Shown in pieces: positions 53,285 through 62,431 of a DNA stretch of 64,000 bases (position 1 is the first letter of the stretch; each line of letters begins with the position of its first letter). The position numbers and the translations under genes are program-made. Source of the DNA: Lentilactobacillus sp. SPB1-3 (GTDB lineage: Bacteria; Bacillota; Bacilli; Lactobacillales; Lactobacillaceae); the NCBI RefSeq assembly GCF_026913205.2, contig NZ_CP168151.1, positions 186,001 to 250,000 on the forward strand. Direction: 5' to 3'. Below the pieces are notes generated by a model that was not told where the DNA came from, made no database searches, and saw only the letters and a program-made list of their open reading frames with translations.

Positions 53285-54955
53285 ATGAAATCAACATGGT
53301 TTAAAGATTCTGTAATTTATCAAATTTATCCAATGAGCTTTCAAGACAGTAATCATGACGGAATCGGTGATTTAAATGGAATCCGCCAAAGGTTACCATA
53401 TCTAAAGGATTTAGGAGTTGATGTTTTATGGTTGAATCCAATTTATAAATCACCAAACATTGATAATGGTTATGACATCGCTGATTATGAAAGTATCAAT
53501 CCAGATTATGGAACGATGGAAGACTTCGATAATTTATTAGCAGATGTTCACGAGCATGGAATGAAATTATTGATGGACTTGGTGGTTAACCATACATCTG
53601 ATCAACATGAGTGGTTCCAAGAAAGTAAAAAATCAAAAGATAATCCATATTCTGATTACTATATTTGGCGTGATCCTGTTGACGGTCACGAACCAAATAA
53701 CTGGGGTTCATATTTCAGTGGATCAGCTTGGACATTTGTGCCTGAAAGAGGACAGTACTACTTACACTTGTTCGCTAAGGAACAACCTGACTTGAACTGG
53801 GAGAATCCTGAAGTTCGTCAACAAGTATATAAGTTAATGAAATTTTGGCTCGACAAGGGTGTTAATGGATTTAGAATGGATGTTATTAATTTAATTTCTA
53901 AGCCAGCAGGATTGCCAGATGCTGAAGTACCAGTTGGTGGTATCTATGGAAATGTAGAGCCATTAGTGGCTGATGGACCACGGTTGAATGAATTTCTTAA
54001 AGAGATGAATCAAGAAGTTTTATCTAATTACGACATGATGACGGTGGGTGAAATGCCAGGATCCACTCCAGAGGATGCCATGCAGTACACAAATCTTGAG
54101 GGTACTGAGTTGAATATGGTTTTCCAATTTCAACACGTTAACTTGTCACCAAATAAAGACTCACGTTTTGGTAAATTTAGCGATGACAAAATCAAGCTAC
54201 CAGAGTTAAAACAAGCTTTATCAGTATGGCAAGAAGAATTAGATGGCAAAGGTTGGAACAGTCTTTACTGGAATAACCATGACCAACCACGAGCAGTTTC
54301 GAGATTCGCCACTGATGACCCAGAATATCGAGTCAGAGCAGCTAAAATGCTTGGAACTACGCTTCACTTTATGCAAGGGACACCATTTGTGTATGAAGGT
54401 GAAGAAATTGGGATGACGAATAATCATTTCAATAAGCTTGAAGAGTACGAAGATCTGGAAGTTTTGAACATGTATCACGATGTGGTTGATACACAGCACA
54501 TTGTCGTTCCGGAACAGTTGATGAGATGGATAGCCGATCGTTCAAGAGATAATGCCAGAACGCCGATGCAATGGGATGACAGCCAAAATGCTGGATTTAC
54601 AGATGCTACCCCTTGGTATCGATTGAACCCTAATTATCATGACATCAATGTCAAAAATGCACTTGAAGATAAAGACTCGGTTTACTATTATTATCAAAAA
54701 TTAATTCAACTTCGCCATGACAGTGAACTGATTCGGTATGGAACATATGAATCACTTGATCCTGATGACGATGAAGTCTTTGCATATAAACGACAATATA
54801 ATGGCCAAACTTTATTGGTCATTAGTAACTTTACTAATAAGAAAGTTAGTCGCGATTATGGTCAAGAAAATGCTGATGAGTTGCTGATCAGTAATTACGC
54901 AGATCAAAGTAACGATTTTAGGCCTTATGAAACAAAAGCATATTTGTTTAAATAA
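53285..54955 (+). CDS. Alpha-glucosidase / oligo-1,6-glucosidase, GH13
   Basis: A 556-residue cytoplasmic GH13 enzyme. The conserved regions are in order: LMDLVVNHTSD, GFRMDVINLIS (nucleophile Asp), TVGEMPG (acid Glu) and WNNHDQPRAV (transition-state Asp). The residue after the nucleophile region (Val in MDVI) favours alpha-1,6/1,2 oligosaccharide specificity such as isomaltose. GTGGAGG precedes the ATG. Confidence 0.92.
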   Translation: MKSTWFKDSVIYQIYPMSFQDSNHDGIGDLNGIRQRLPYLKDLGVDVLWLNPIYKSPNIDNGYDIADYESINPDYGTMEDFDNLLADVHEHGMKLLMDLVVNHTSDQHEWFQESKKSKDNPYSDYYIWRDPVDGHEPNNWGSYFSGSAWTFVPERGQYYLHLFAKEQPDLNWENPEVRQQVYKLMKFWLDKGVNGFRMDVINLISKPAGLPDAEVPVGGIYGNVEPLVADGPRLNEFLKEMNQEVLSNYDMMTVGEMPGSTPEDAMQYTNLEGTELNMVFQFQHVNLSPNKDSRFGKFSDDKIKLPELKQALSVWQEELDGKGWNSLYWNNHDQPRAVSRFATDDPEYRVRAAKMLGTTLHFMQGTPFVYEGEEIGMTNNHFNKLEEYEDLEVLNMYHDVVDTQHIVVPEQLMRWIADRSRDNARTPMQWDDSQNAGFTDATPWYRLNPNYHDINVKNALEDKDSVYYYYQKLIQLRHDSELIRYGTYESLDPDDDEVFAYKRQYNGQTLLVISNFTNKKVSRDYGQENADELLISNYADQSNDFRPYETKAYLFK

Positions 54956-54967
54956 GTTATGAAGATT

Positions 54968-55006
54968 ACCTCAATATCTGAAATCAGTCGGATGTTGGGG
55001 TTTTTA
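54968..55006 (+). terminator. Terminator after GH13
   Basis: ACCTCAATATC pairs with GATGTTGGGGT (G-T pairs), followed by TTTT. Confidence 0.75.
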
Positions 55007-55058
55007 TTGACTATAAATGTAAAAGATGTTTTACTTTATATGTAAAACGATTTTTACA
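55007..55058 (+). promoter_or_regulatory. Promoter with two tandem palindromic operators
   Basis: TTGACT (55007-55012), 17 bp, TTTACT (55030-55035). GTAAAA-gatg-TTTTAC (55019-55034) covers the -10 region and TGTAAAA-cgat-TTTTACA (55041-55058) lies just after; autoregulation by the XRE protein is inferred. Confidence 0.65.
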
Positions 55059-55075
55059 TTTGTGGAGGAGACATA

Positions 55076-55282
55076 ATGCGAAATACAATTAAAATTCGAC
55101 GAAAAGCCGTCAAAATGTCTCAAGCAGATCTTGCTGAATTAACGTCAGTCACAAGACAGACAATTATTGCAATTGAAAACGATAAGTATGATCCTTCGTT
55201 GCAATTGGCGTTTAAACTTGCTGAGGCATTAGAGACTAATGTAGACGAATTATTTATTTTTAGGGAGGATAAGAATGAATAA
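55076..55282 (+). CDS. Small XRE regulator (YozG-like)
   Basis: A 68-residue Cro/CI-type regulator that is almost only the helix-turn-helix (KMSQADLAELTSVTRQTIIA, then IENDKYDPSLQLAFKLAEAL). Such proteins usually pair with a downstream small membrane protein, as here: its end overlaps the next gene by eight bases. GTGGAGG precedes the ATG. Confidence 0.88.
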   Translation: MRNTIKIRRKAVKMSQADLAELTSVTRQTIIAIENDKYDPSLQLAFKLAEALETNVDELFIFREDKNE

Positions 55283-55733
55283 ATCAGAAAGAATTGTTAA
55301 GTTTACTTTTTGGACTAATAACTTGATGTCCATATTAATTGGTATGATTATGTTCTTAACGTTCACAATGAACGGTTGGTTTCCAATTAGACAAATAACT
55401 ATTGATGCTTTAGCTATTATTGCTGTCTTTGTTTTAGTAGTACAGATTTATTATTTAAGAGTAAAAATGAATATTCCATTTTCTAAGTGGAATAATATAT
55501 ATTATTTCACAGAAGATGAGCGTGATGAGAATAATGCGAATAGGGTGAATTCAATTTTGGCGGGCCAAGACTATCAATTTTGGATGTACATTATTGGAAT
55601 AATTCCAGTATTAATGTATGGGTTTTATGGGTCTGCTCTGCTGATGATGCGATCGCTCATCATATTGTTTTCTGTTGGAACAATTAGTATTAACATTAGA
55701 TATAAATCCTTATGGAACAAAATGAATAGTTGA
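55275..55733 (+). CDS. Membrane protein paired with the small XRE regulator
   Basis: A 152-residue protein with four hydrophobic segments (LMSILIGMIMFLTFTM; ALAIIAVFVLVVQIYYL; MYIIGIIPVLMYGFYG; LLMMRSLIILFSVGTISI) and the DERDENNANR stretch common in this DUF3796/DUF2178-like group. It may sense the membrane and modulate the XRE protein. The family assignment is tentative. Confidence 0.7.
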   Translation: MNKSERIVKFTFWTNNLMSILIGMIMFLTFTMNGWFPIRQITIDALAIIAVFVLVVQIYYLRVKMNIPFSKWNNIYYFTEDERDENNANRVNSILAGQDYQFWMYIIGIIPVLMYGFYGSALLMMRSLIILFSVGTISINIRYKSLWNKMNS

Positions 55734-55741
55734 TTTTATTG

Positions 55742-55780
55742 GTAATCATCGTTTGATGGTTGCTTTTTATTTATTTTTTT
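55742..55780 (+). terminator. Terminator after the XRE pair
   Basis: GTAATCATC pairs with GATGGTTGC (G-T pairs) around GTTT, followed by TTTTTATTTATTTTTTT. Confidence 0.75.
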
Positions 55781-55787
55781 CAAGCAT

Positions 55788-55801
55788 CGTAAACGTTTCC
55801 A
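55788..55801. promoter_or_regulatory. cre-like site upstream of mntH
   Basis: CGTAAACGTTTCCA matches cre except for the first base. Confidence 0.4.
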
Positions 55802-55841
55802 TTGTTTATATTTGAATAACCAAAAGTGTATCATTAGTCAG

Positions 55842-55950
55842 AAATGCCCGTCCACGGGCATTTTGGGGGTTATATTATAACTCGAAGGATGATATCCTAG
55901 TTAAGGATGTTCAGGCGGACCATTTCGTCCAACGAAGGAGGACTCCATTT
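55842..55950 (+). promoter_or_regulatory. mntH upstream region with hairpins
   Basis: AAATGCCCGT pairs with ACGGGCATTT at 55842-55863. Further down, TCAGGCGGAC (55911-55920) is repeated, inverted, in the 3' untranslated region. GGAC/GTCC hairpin at 55917-55930. No MntR box or yybP-ykoY riboswitch was recognised. Confidence 0.4.
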
Positions 55951-57528
55951 ATGGATAAACAAACTACTCCGAAGAAACATCATTTAATTAAATACGCAAA
56001 TGGTCGCTCTTTGGAAGAAATTAACGGTACAGTTGAGGTACCAAAGGGAAAAGGATTCTGGAAAACATTATTTATGTATTCTGGGCCGGGTGCATTAGTA
56101 GCTGTTGGATACATGGATCCAGGTAATTGGTCAACTTCAATTACCGGGGGACAAAATTTTCAATACTTACTGATGTCTGTGATCTTAATGTCGAGTTTAA
56201 TTGCAATGCTGTTACAATACATGGCGGCTAAACTGGGCATTGTGACTCAAATGGATCTAGCACAGGCAATTCGTGCTAGAACAAGTAAGGCTTTAGGAAT
56301 CGTGTTATGGATCTTGACCGAGTTAGCTATTATGGCAACAGATATCGCTGAAGTTATTGGTGCAGCGATTGCTTTATATCTTTTATTCCACATTCCATTA
56401 GTTTACGCAGTTTTTATTACCGTACTTGATGTATTGTTATTGCTATTATTGACTAAAATTGGATTTAGAAAAATCGAAGCAATCGTCGTATGTTTGATCT
56501 TAGTGATTTTGTTTGTGTTCGTTTACCAAGTGGCACTTTCCAACCCAGACTGGTTAGGCGTGTTCACTGGTTTAGCTCCTACCAGCCAAACATTTGCAGG
56601 TAGTCCTGACATTGGCGGTATGAACCCATTAAGTGGAGCTTTAGGAATTATTGGGGCCACGGTTATGCCTCATAATCTATACCTGCACTCTGCCATTTCA
56701 CAAACTAGAAAAGTTGACCATTCTGATGAAGAAGACGTCGCTCGTACAGTTCGTTTTACAACTTGGGATTCTAACATTCAGTTATCATTTGCGTTTGTTG
56801 TTAATTCACTACTCTTAATCATGGGAGTGGCTGTATTTAAGAGTGGGGCAGTTAAAGACCCGTCATTCTTTGGCTTGTTTGAAGCTTTATCAGATACTTC
56901 AGTCTTGAGTAACGGAATTTTGATTCAAGTTGCTAAATCTGGAATTTTATCAGTCTTATTTGCGGTTGCATTATTGGCTTCTGGTCAAAACTCAACCATT
57001 ACTGGAACCTTAACTGGTCAAGTAATCATGGAAGGGTTCATTCACATGAAGATGCCATTGTGGTTACGTAGATTGATCACTCGATTGATCTCAGTTATCC
57101 CTGTGTTGATTTGTGTCATGATGACCGGTGGTAGAACACCAATTCAACAACATGAGGCGATTAATAATTTGATGAATAACTCACAAGTCTTTCTAGCATT
57201 TGCGTTACCATTTTCTATGTTGCCATTGTTGATGATGACTAATTCAGCAGAGGAAATGGGAGAACGCTTCAAGAATTCAAGATTGATTAATATTTTAGGA
57301 TGGTTCTCAGTTATCGCATTAACTGCGTTGAACATGAAGGGACTTCCTGATGCAATTAAGGCATTCTTCGGTGCAAATCCAACTGCTGCTGAAGTTAGCA
57401 TGGCCAATATTATTGCTTATGTATTAATCGCTTTGATTCTTGCATTATTAGCATGGACTATTTATGACATGCATAAGAGTAACAAGAAATTCAATCTTGA
57501 ATTTGAAGCTCAAGGTTCTGAATTTTAA
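55951..57528 (+). CDS. mntH: Manganese transporter, NRAMP family
   Basis: A 525-residue proton-coupled divalent metal importer with 11-12 helices. The metal-site DPGN motif is in [10 protein letters not shown] (first helix) and MPHNLYLHS in helix six. High manganese uptake is typical of lactobacilli. AAGGAGG precedes the ATG. It is a single gene with its own terminator. Confidence 0.95.
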   Translation: MDKQTTPKKHHLIKYANGRSLEEINGTVEVPKGKGFWKTLFMYSGPGALVAVGYMDPGNWSTSITGGQNFQYLLMSVILMSSLIAMLLQYMAAKLGIVTQMDLAQAIRARTSKALGIVLWILTELAIMATDIAEVIGAAIALYLLFHIPLVYAVFITVLDVLLLLLLTKIGFRKIEAIVVCLILVILFVFVYQVALSNPDWLGVFTGLAPTSQTFAGSPDIGGMNPLSGALGIIGATVMPHNLYLHSAISQTRKVDHSDEEDVARTVRFTTWDSNIQLSFAFVVNSLLLIMGVAVFKSGAVKDPSFFGLFEALSDTSVLSNGILIQVAKSGILSVLFAVALLASGQNSTITGTLTGQVIMEGFIHMKMPLWLRRLITRLISVIPVLICVMMTGGRTPIQQHEAINNLMNNSQVFLAFALPFSMLPLLMMTNSAEEMGERFKNSRLINILGWFSVIALTALNMKGLPDAIKAFFGANPTAAEVSMANIIAYVLIALILALLAWTIYDMHKSNKKFNLEFEAQGSEF

Positions 57529-57601
57529 GTAGTACAAGTAGTTATTGTCGTTCATTTCGCTATGAACAGAGTTTAAAAAAATATATGTCCGCCTGACATA
57601 G

Positions 57602-57647
57602 AAAAAAAGCCGTCTCGAATCGAATGTGATTTGGGGCGGTTTTTTTG
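57602..57647 (+). terminator. Terminator of mntH
   Basis: GCCGTCTCGAATC pairs with GATTTGGGGCGGT (G-T pairs), followed by TTTTTTT. The 57648-57798 stretch after it shows no gene. Confidence 0.85.
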
Positions 57648-57798
57648 TTTATCATGAGAAATTTCCTAAGAGAATGTTAGCGCAAAAAATTCAGGCGGTC
57701 TATATTTTCATGAGGGATTTAAATATTGTGAACGCACGTTAATGACTGACGATTCATACATGACAGTGAATAATTTTAATTTATTTTGAAATAGTCTA

Positions 57799-57827
57799 TT
57801 GACATATCAAATGATTAGCAGTTTAAT
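57799..57827 (+). promoter_or_regulatory. Promoter of the ECF transporter operon
   Basis: TTGACA (57799-57804), 17 bp, TTTAAT (57822-57827). Confidence 0.75.
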
Positions 57828-57834
57828 ATTAGAA

Positions 57835-58098
57835 AATGATTAGATAAGCGAAGATTGAATGAGTAGATTCTAATTGTGTGCTAAAGAGAGTCAGGTTAGG
57901 TGAGAGCTGATCACAACAATTACGTCGAATATGGTTCATGAGCTTTTCTTTGTGAATGTAAAGTGAGCAAAGACGGTAGCCCCGTTACTGGCAAAGCAGT
58001 TCGTATTCTGGACTGTGGAGATACTGGCTCAATGTTTGTCAGTAAAGACAGGTGGTACCGCGCAAAAGCGCCCTCGATTTTTTCGAGGGCGCTTTTTT
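57835..58098 (+). promoter_or_regulatory. T-box leader, methionine specifier
   Basis: A tRNA-sensing T-box. The T-box sequence AGGTGGTACCGCG (58050-58062) carries the UGGU bulge that pairs with an ACCA end. Stem I includes GAGTAGA on the 5' side and GAATATGGTTCA on the 3' side; its specifier triplet reads ATG (57931-57933), meaning Met. The terminator is GCGCCCTCGA (58068-58077) and TCGAGGGCGC (58083-58092) with a T-run. Uncharged tRNA-Met would open the operon under methionine shortage. Confidence 0.85.
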
Positions 58099-58129
58099 TG
58101 TTTATCTAATACAAAATGGAGGAATGAAT

Positions 58130-58720
58130 ATGATTGTAAAGGAAAATCGTGAATCAGTATTTAGCAAATTAGTTGGAAAGTGGAGTACTCAATCCGTAGT
58201 TACAGTTGCTGTTGGAGCCGCCTTATTTGGAGTGTTGTTAGACTTTGTTGGTATTCCAATCTACACAAACACTAAGTTATCTGTGGCGTATCTATTGCCA
58301 GTTTTCATTGGCGCAACATATGGTCCACTTCCAGCAGGCTTGATTGGATTATTTGGAAACTTTTTTGCGGACCTAATTGCTGGATCAGGGTTTTGGCCAG
58401 AATGGTGGATCGGTAATTTTATCGCAGCATTCATCATTGGGTTATTGCCACTTTATGGTGCTCGGATTGAGGATGGTATCTTTACTAAGAAACATGCCGT
58501 CATCTTTACTGTTGCTTCGTTACTAGGATTGTTGGTTGCTTTTGGATTTGTTGCACCATTCCTAAACACATTGTTTTATGGTGGTGAAAAATTAATTAAC
58601 TTTGCTCAAGGATATATCGCTGTTGTTTCCGACGGTGTAGTTACGATCCTGGCGGGTATTCCGCTACTATTTTCTCTTGCTAAACGAAATCGGAAAAATT
58701 CACATCTAACTAAGGAATAA
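58130..58720 (+). CDS. ECF transporter substrate-binding S component (methionine-type)
   Basis: A 196-residue membrane protein with about six helices (e.g. VTVAVGAALFGVLLDFVGIP; PAGLIGLFGNFFADLIAGSG), the usual size and topology of ECF S components. The T-box specifier and the downstream homocysteine methyltransferase point to methionine or a close precursor, like the MtsT type predicted in other Firmicutes. The start is the ATG at 58130, seven bases after GGAGG; an ATG at 58124 is too close. Confidence 0.85.
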   Translation: MIVKENRESVFSKLVGKWSTQSVVTVAVGAALFGVLLDFVGIPIYTNTKLSVAYLLPVFIGATYGPLPAGLIGLFGNFFADLIAGSGFWPEWWIGNFIAAFIIGLLPLYGARIEDGIFTKKHAVIFTVASLLGLLVAFGFVAPFLNTLFYGGEKLINFAQGYIAVVSDGVVTILAGIPLLFSLAKRNRKNSHLTKE

Positions 58721-58734
58721 ATTGGAGGCTCATT

Positions 58735-60429
58735 ATGGCAGAAGTACAACCAATTATCAGTTTTGAAGACTTCACTTTTAGATATAAAAGCCAGGATGAA
58801 CCGACTTTAAAGCATATCAACTTAGATGTTTTTCCTGGTGAAAAGGTTCTGATTCTTGGCCCTAGCGGTAGCGGTAAATCAACTTTGGCTAAAGCTATTA
58901 ATGGATTGATTCTAGATAAAGACAATGGTGGATTCACTGGTGACGTTGTGGTTAACGGGGAATCATTAAATGATGCAACAGTTTTCTCTAGGTCATCAAC
59001 CATCGGTACAGTGCTTCAAGATTCTAATTCACAATTTGTTGGTCTTAGTGTGGGTGAGGATATTGCGTTTTATCTGGAAAATCTAAACACACCTTTACCT
59101 GAGATGAAAGAAAAAGTGGCAAGTTCAGCAAAGATAATCGGGATGCATAATCTCTTGAAACGGCTGCCTTTTTCTTTGTCAGGTGGCCAAAAACAACGAG
59201 TGACCGTGGGCGGTGTTTTAAATGGAGATGCTCCAGTGATCTTATTGGATGAACCATTAGCGGCATTAAATCCTAAGATGAGCAACCAGATGATTGAGCT
59301 GTTGGATAATCTAAACAAAAAGAATAATAAAACGATTGTGATTGTAGAGCATCGTCTTGAAGAAGTACTGCATCGCAATATTGATAAGATTGTGCTTGTT
59401 GCTGATGGCGAAATAGTGACCGTAGCCACTTCAGATGAGCTATTAAAAACTGATTTATTAGAAAAATATGGAATTCGCAGACCACTATATTTAGAATGCC
59501 TCGAACGATTGGGTAAAGTTGAAACTAATAGTAGAAATATTTGGAATGTCGATCGAATTGATTTAACGGGTTATCAAGATAAGCTTAGGCAGTTAGTTGC
59601 CAAGCCATCCACAGAACAATCGAATGCTGATTATTCAAATAAGGAAAATTTGATTGAAATCAATAACTTGAGATTTAGCTATGATAACCAACCGTTTGTT
59701 CATATTGATAATCTTCAGATTAACAGAGGTGAAAAGATAAGTTTAATTGGCAAAAATGGTGCGGGAAAGTCAACATTTGCTCAATTGCTTTGTGGTGTTT
59801 TAAAGCCACAACTGGGAACTATCAATGAACTTGGAAATGACATTGAAAAGCAATCCATTCAAGAAGTGGGTCAGCAAGTTGGATACATTATTCAGGATCC
59901 CGACAAGATGATTGTGGAAGATACAGTGATAGATGAAGTTGCTTTAGCATTAAAACTTCACGGATTTGCAAGCGAGGAAATTAAACTTCGAGTCGATAAA
60001 GCATTGAAAGTTACTGACTTATATTCTATGAGAAATTGGCCAGTTGATGCACTGAGTTTTGGCCAGAAAAAACGGCTGACGATTGCATCAATGTTAGTTA
60101 TTAAACCTGCCGTTCTGATTTTGGATGAACCAACTGCGGGTCAAGACTTTAGACACTATAAACAAATGATGGACTTTGTAAATCAGCTTGTTAGTCAGAA
60201 TGATATGGCAATGATCGTCATCACCCATGATATGCAGTTAGCACTTGATTATACAGACCGAACTATCGTGATTGATAATGGTGGCGTAATTTCCGATAAA
60301 GATCCATATGCCACATTAGCAGATAAAGAATTATTAACACGTACAGGATTAGTACAAACGTCAATTTATAAGTTAGCTGATCGGGTTGGAGTATCTGGTG
60401 AGAAATTAGCAAGAACAGTTTCGATTTAG
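58735..60429 (+). CDS. ECF transporter ATPase, two fused ABC domains
   Basis: A 564-residue energising protein with two ABC modules in one chain. Module 1: GPSGSGKST, LSGGQKQR, ILLDEPLAALNP. Module 2: GKNGAGKST, LSFGQKKRL (altered signature), LILDEPTAGQD. It corresponds to EcfA1/EcfA2 fused, dedicated to the operon's own S component rather than shared, as in group I ECF transporters. TTGGAGG precedes the ATG. Confidence 0.9.
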   Translation: MAEVQPIISFEDFTFRYKSQDEPTLKHINLDVFPGEKVLILGPSGSGKSTLAKAINGLILDKDNGGFTGDVVVNGESLNDATVFSRSSTIGTVLQDSNSQFVGLSVGEDIAFYLENLNTPLPEMKEKVASSAKIIGMHNLLKRLPFSLSGGQKQRVTVGGVLNGDAPVILLDEPLAALNPKMSNQMIELLDNLNKKNNKTIVIVEHRLEEVLHRNIDKIVLVADGEIVTVATSDELLKTDLLEKYGIRRPLYLECLERLGKVETNSRNIWNVDRIDLTGYQDKLRQLVAKPSTEQSNADYSNKENLIEINNLRFSYDNQPFVHIDNLQINRGEKISLIGKNGAGKSTFAQLLCGVLKPQLGTINELGNDIEKQSIQEVGQQVGYIIQDPDKMIVEDTVIDEVALALKLHGFASEEIKLRVDKALKVTDLYSMRNWPVDALSFGQKKRLTIASMLVIKPAVLILDEPTAGQDFRHYKQMMDFVNQLVSQNDMAMIVITHDMQLALDYTDRTIVIDNGGVISDKDPYATLADKELLTRTGLVQTSIYKLADRVGVSGEKLARTVSI

Positions 60430-60439
60430 GAGGATAGCT

Positions 60440-61297
60440 ATGGAAGATACATTTATAATCAATTATTTGCCCGGAGAACATGCAATTCAAAAATTAAATG
60501 GAACAACCAAAATAGTGTTGTTAATCGCAAACTTATTGCTAATTATGCTTACCTTCGATGTTCGAATTCTGACCACTGCATTCTTGATAAATTTTTGTCT
60601 ATTACTTTCCGAAAAGCCAAAATGGCAGACAGTCAAAGCAGTTACTTGGTTTGTTATCTGGATGAATGTGGTGAATGTTGCGATGATGTTTTTAGTCTCA
60701 CCAAATATAGGAAGTACTACTATTGGGCAATCTACAGTTCTATTTAGTTTGACTAATAATTTTCCTGTTACAGCTGAAACGGTATTTTATCTAAGTGTTC
60801 GTTTGTTAAAGGTTTTCAGTATGTTCGTAGCAAGTTTGTGGTTTATTCTAGCAATTACTCCAAGTCAATTGGCTGAAGGGTTATATCGATTGCATGTTCC
60901 GTACAAGGTATGCACAGTGATGTCTCTTGGATTAAGATCTATTCCGGACATTATGCGAGACTACAAGACAATTAAGAATTCTCTACAAATGCGTGGATTA
61001 GAGTTAGACAAGAAAAAATCTAGCATGATTCAAAGAGTCAGACTTTCAGTAAAGATTTTAATGCCATTATTAATGGCGACATTTAATAAGGTCGGCACGA
61101 TTTCAACAGCGATGGAGTTACGCTTGTATGGCATAAAGAAGCAACGCTCTTACTATACTTACCAAAAGCCACTTAAGCTTGATTGGACTTTTCGGGTCTT
61201 AGCTATTATCGAAATTGTTTTTGCAATCACATATTTATTTATTGAAGTGTTTGTTATTCGAGGAGGATTATCATACGTTTGGTATCCTGGAAAATAG
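60440..61297 (+). CDS. ECF transporter transmembrane T component
   Basis: A 285-residue EcfT (CbiQ family) coupling protein with five or so helices. The conserved cytoplasmic helices carry LRSIPDIMRDYKTIKNSLQM followed by RG and the MELRLYGIKKQR box, which bind the ATPases. GGAGGATAGCT precedes the ATG, ten bases after the ATPase stop. Confidence 0.88.
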   Translation: MEDTFIINYLPGEHAIQKLNGTTKIVLLIANLLLIMLTFDVRILTTAFLINFCLLLSEKPKWQTVKAVTWFVIWMNVVNVAMMFLVSPNIGSTTIGQSTVLFSLTNNFPVTAETVFYLSVRLLKVFSMFVASLWFILAITPSQLAEGLYRLHVPYKVCTVMSLGLRSIPDIMRDYKTIKNSLQMRGLELDKKKSSMIQRVRLSVKILMPLLMATFNKVGTISTAMELRLYGIKKQRSYYTYQKPLKLDWTFRVLAIIEIVFAITYLFIEVFVIRGGLSYVWYPGK

Positions 61298-61311
61298 GCG
61301 AGGTGAAACTC

Positions 61312-62262
61312 ATGGTAAAAAGTAAATTAAAGAAACGATTAGATGAATCACCACGTAATGCTTTGGTGCTAGATGGTGCAATGGGCACCTTGCTTGAAAC
61401 AGAGGGGTTGATTGACAGCCAGAGATTATGGTCGAGTCAACCACTCGTTAATAATCCAGATGCGATTTATGATGCTCACTTGAAGTATCTTGAGGCAGGG
61501 GCAGATGTGCTCATTACGTCAACATATCAAGCAAATCCAAGGGTATTTACTGCTAATGGTTTTAATGAGAATCAGGCCAATATGTACATTGCTGAGTCAG
61601 TGAAGTTAGCGCAACGAGCGCGCGACTCATATGCATCTGAGAATCATTCGAAACCCGCAATCATTGCAGGAAGTATCGCTCCTTATGGTGCTTTTCTCAG
61701 TGATGGTAGTGAATACACTGGAGAATATCAGCTCTCTAAAGATGAATTTCAAGCGTTTCATCGACCTCTTTTGAAGCAGCTGAATAAATCCGGAGTTGAT
61801 TTGTTGGCGCTAGAAACATTTCCAAGATTTGATGAAATCAAGGCCTTAGTCGAATTGATTCAAAATGAATTTGATGATCAAAAAGCTTGGGTAGCTTTAA
61901 GCACAATGGATGAAGCTACGATATGTGACGGCACTTCAATCGCTGAGGTCGTTAAATATCTAGATGAACAACCTAATGTTGAATTTATTGGAGCAAATTG
62001 CACCTCTATCTTCCGAATAGATGGAATTATTAAACACATTCGTCGATATACTAATAAACCAATCATTGTTTATCCAAACAATGGGGATGAATATGACGGG
62101 ACTATTGGTGAGTGGATCACTCAAGATTTATCAGCTGACTTTGGAAAGTTTGCGCAAACTTGGTTGGCAAGCGGTGCCAACATAATTGGTGGCTGTTGCC
62201 GATCAACTCCTGAAGACATCAGTAAAGTTGCAGAAGTAATTCATGGCTTGAAGGTTGAATAA
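61312..62262 (+). CDS. mmuM: Homocysteine S-methyltransferase
   Basis: A 316-residue zinc enzyme making methionine from homocysteine with S-methylmethionine as methyl donor. Zinc cysteines are in GANCTSIF and IGGCCRST; LVLDGAMGTLLE marks the N-terminus. The ATG at 61312 follows GGCGAGG; a longer frame overlapping the T component is not needed. Together with the T-box and ECF genes this is a methionine acquisition operon. Confidence 0.92.
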   Translation: MVKSKLKKRLDESPRNALVLDGAMGTLLETEGLIDSQRLWSSQPLVNNPDAIYDAHLKYLEAGADVLITSTYQANPRVFTANGFNENQANMYIAESVKLAQRARDSYASENHSKPAIIAGSIAPYGAFLSDGSEYTGEYQLSKDEFQAFHRPLLKQLNKSGVDLLALETFPRFDEIKALVELIQNEFDDQKAWVALSTMDEATICDGTSIAEVVKYLDEQPNVEFIGANCTSIFRIDGIIKHIRRYTNKPIIVYPNNGDEYDGTIGEWITQDLSADFGKFAQTWLASGANIIGGCCRSTPEDISKVAEVIHGLKVE

Positions 62263-62287
62263 TAAAAAATATAAATTGAAACAAGTG

Positions 62288-62319
62288 CACTCTCGTCAAA
62301 ATTTGACGAGAGTGTTTTC
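62288..62319 (+). terminator. Terminator of the methionine operon
   Basis: CACTCTCGTCAAA pairs with TTTGACGAGAGTG, followed by TTTTC. Confidence 0.85.
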
Positions 62320-62431
62320 ATGATGTACGTAATTTCCTGAAATTCTCTTTTTTCATCTTCCAATTCATGTATAATTAATTGTTACGAACTTTCGATGGTT
62401 CTAATAAATACATAACTTGGGAGATGGAATT

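Noticed and set aside
55842-55950. yybP-ykoY manganese riboswitch before mntH
   Set aside because: The conserved loops of that class were not found; only simple hairpins are visible.
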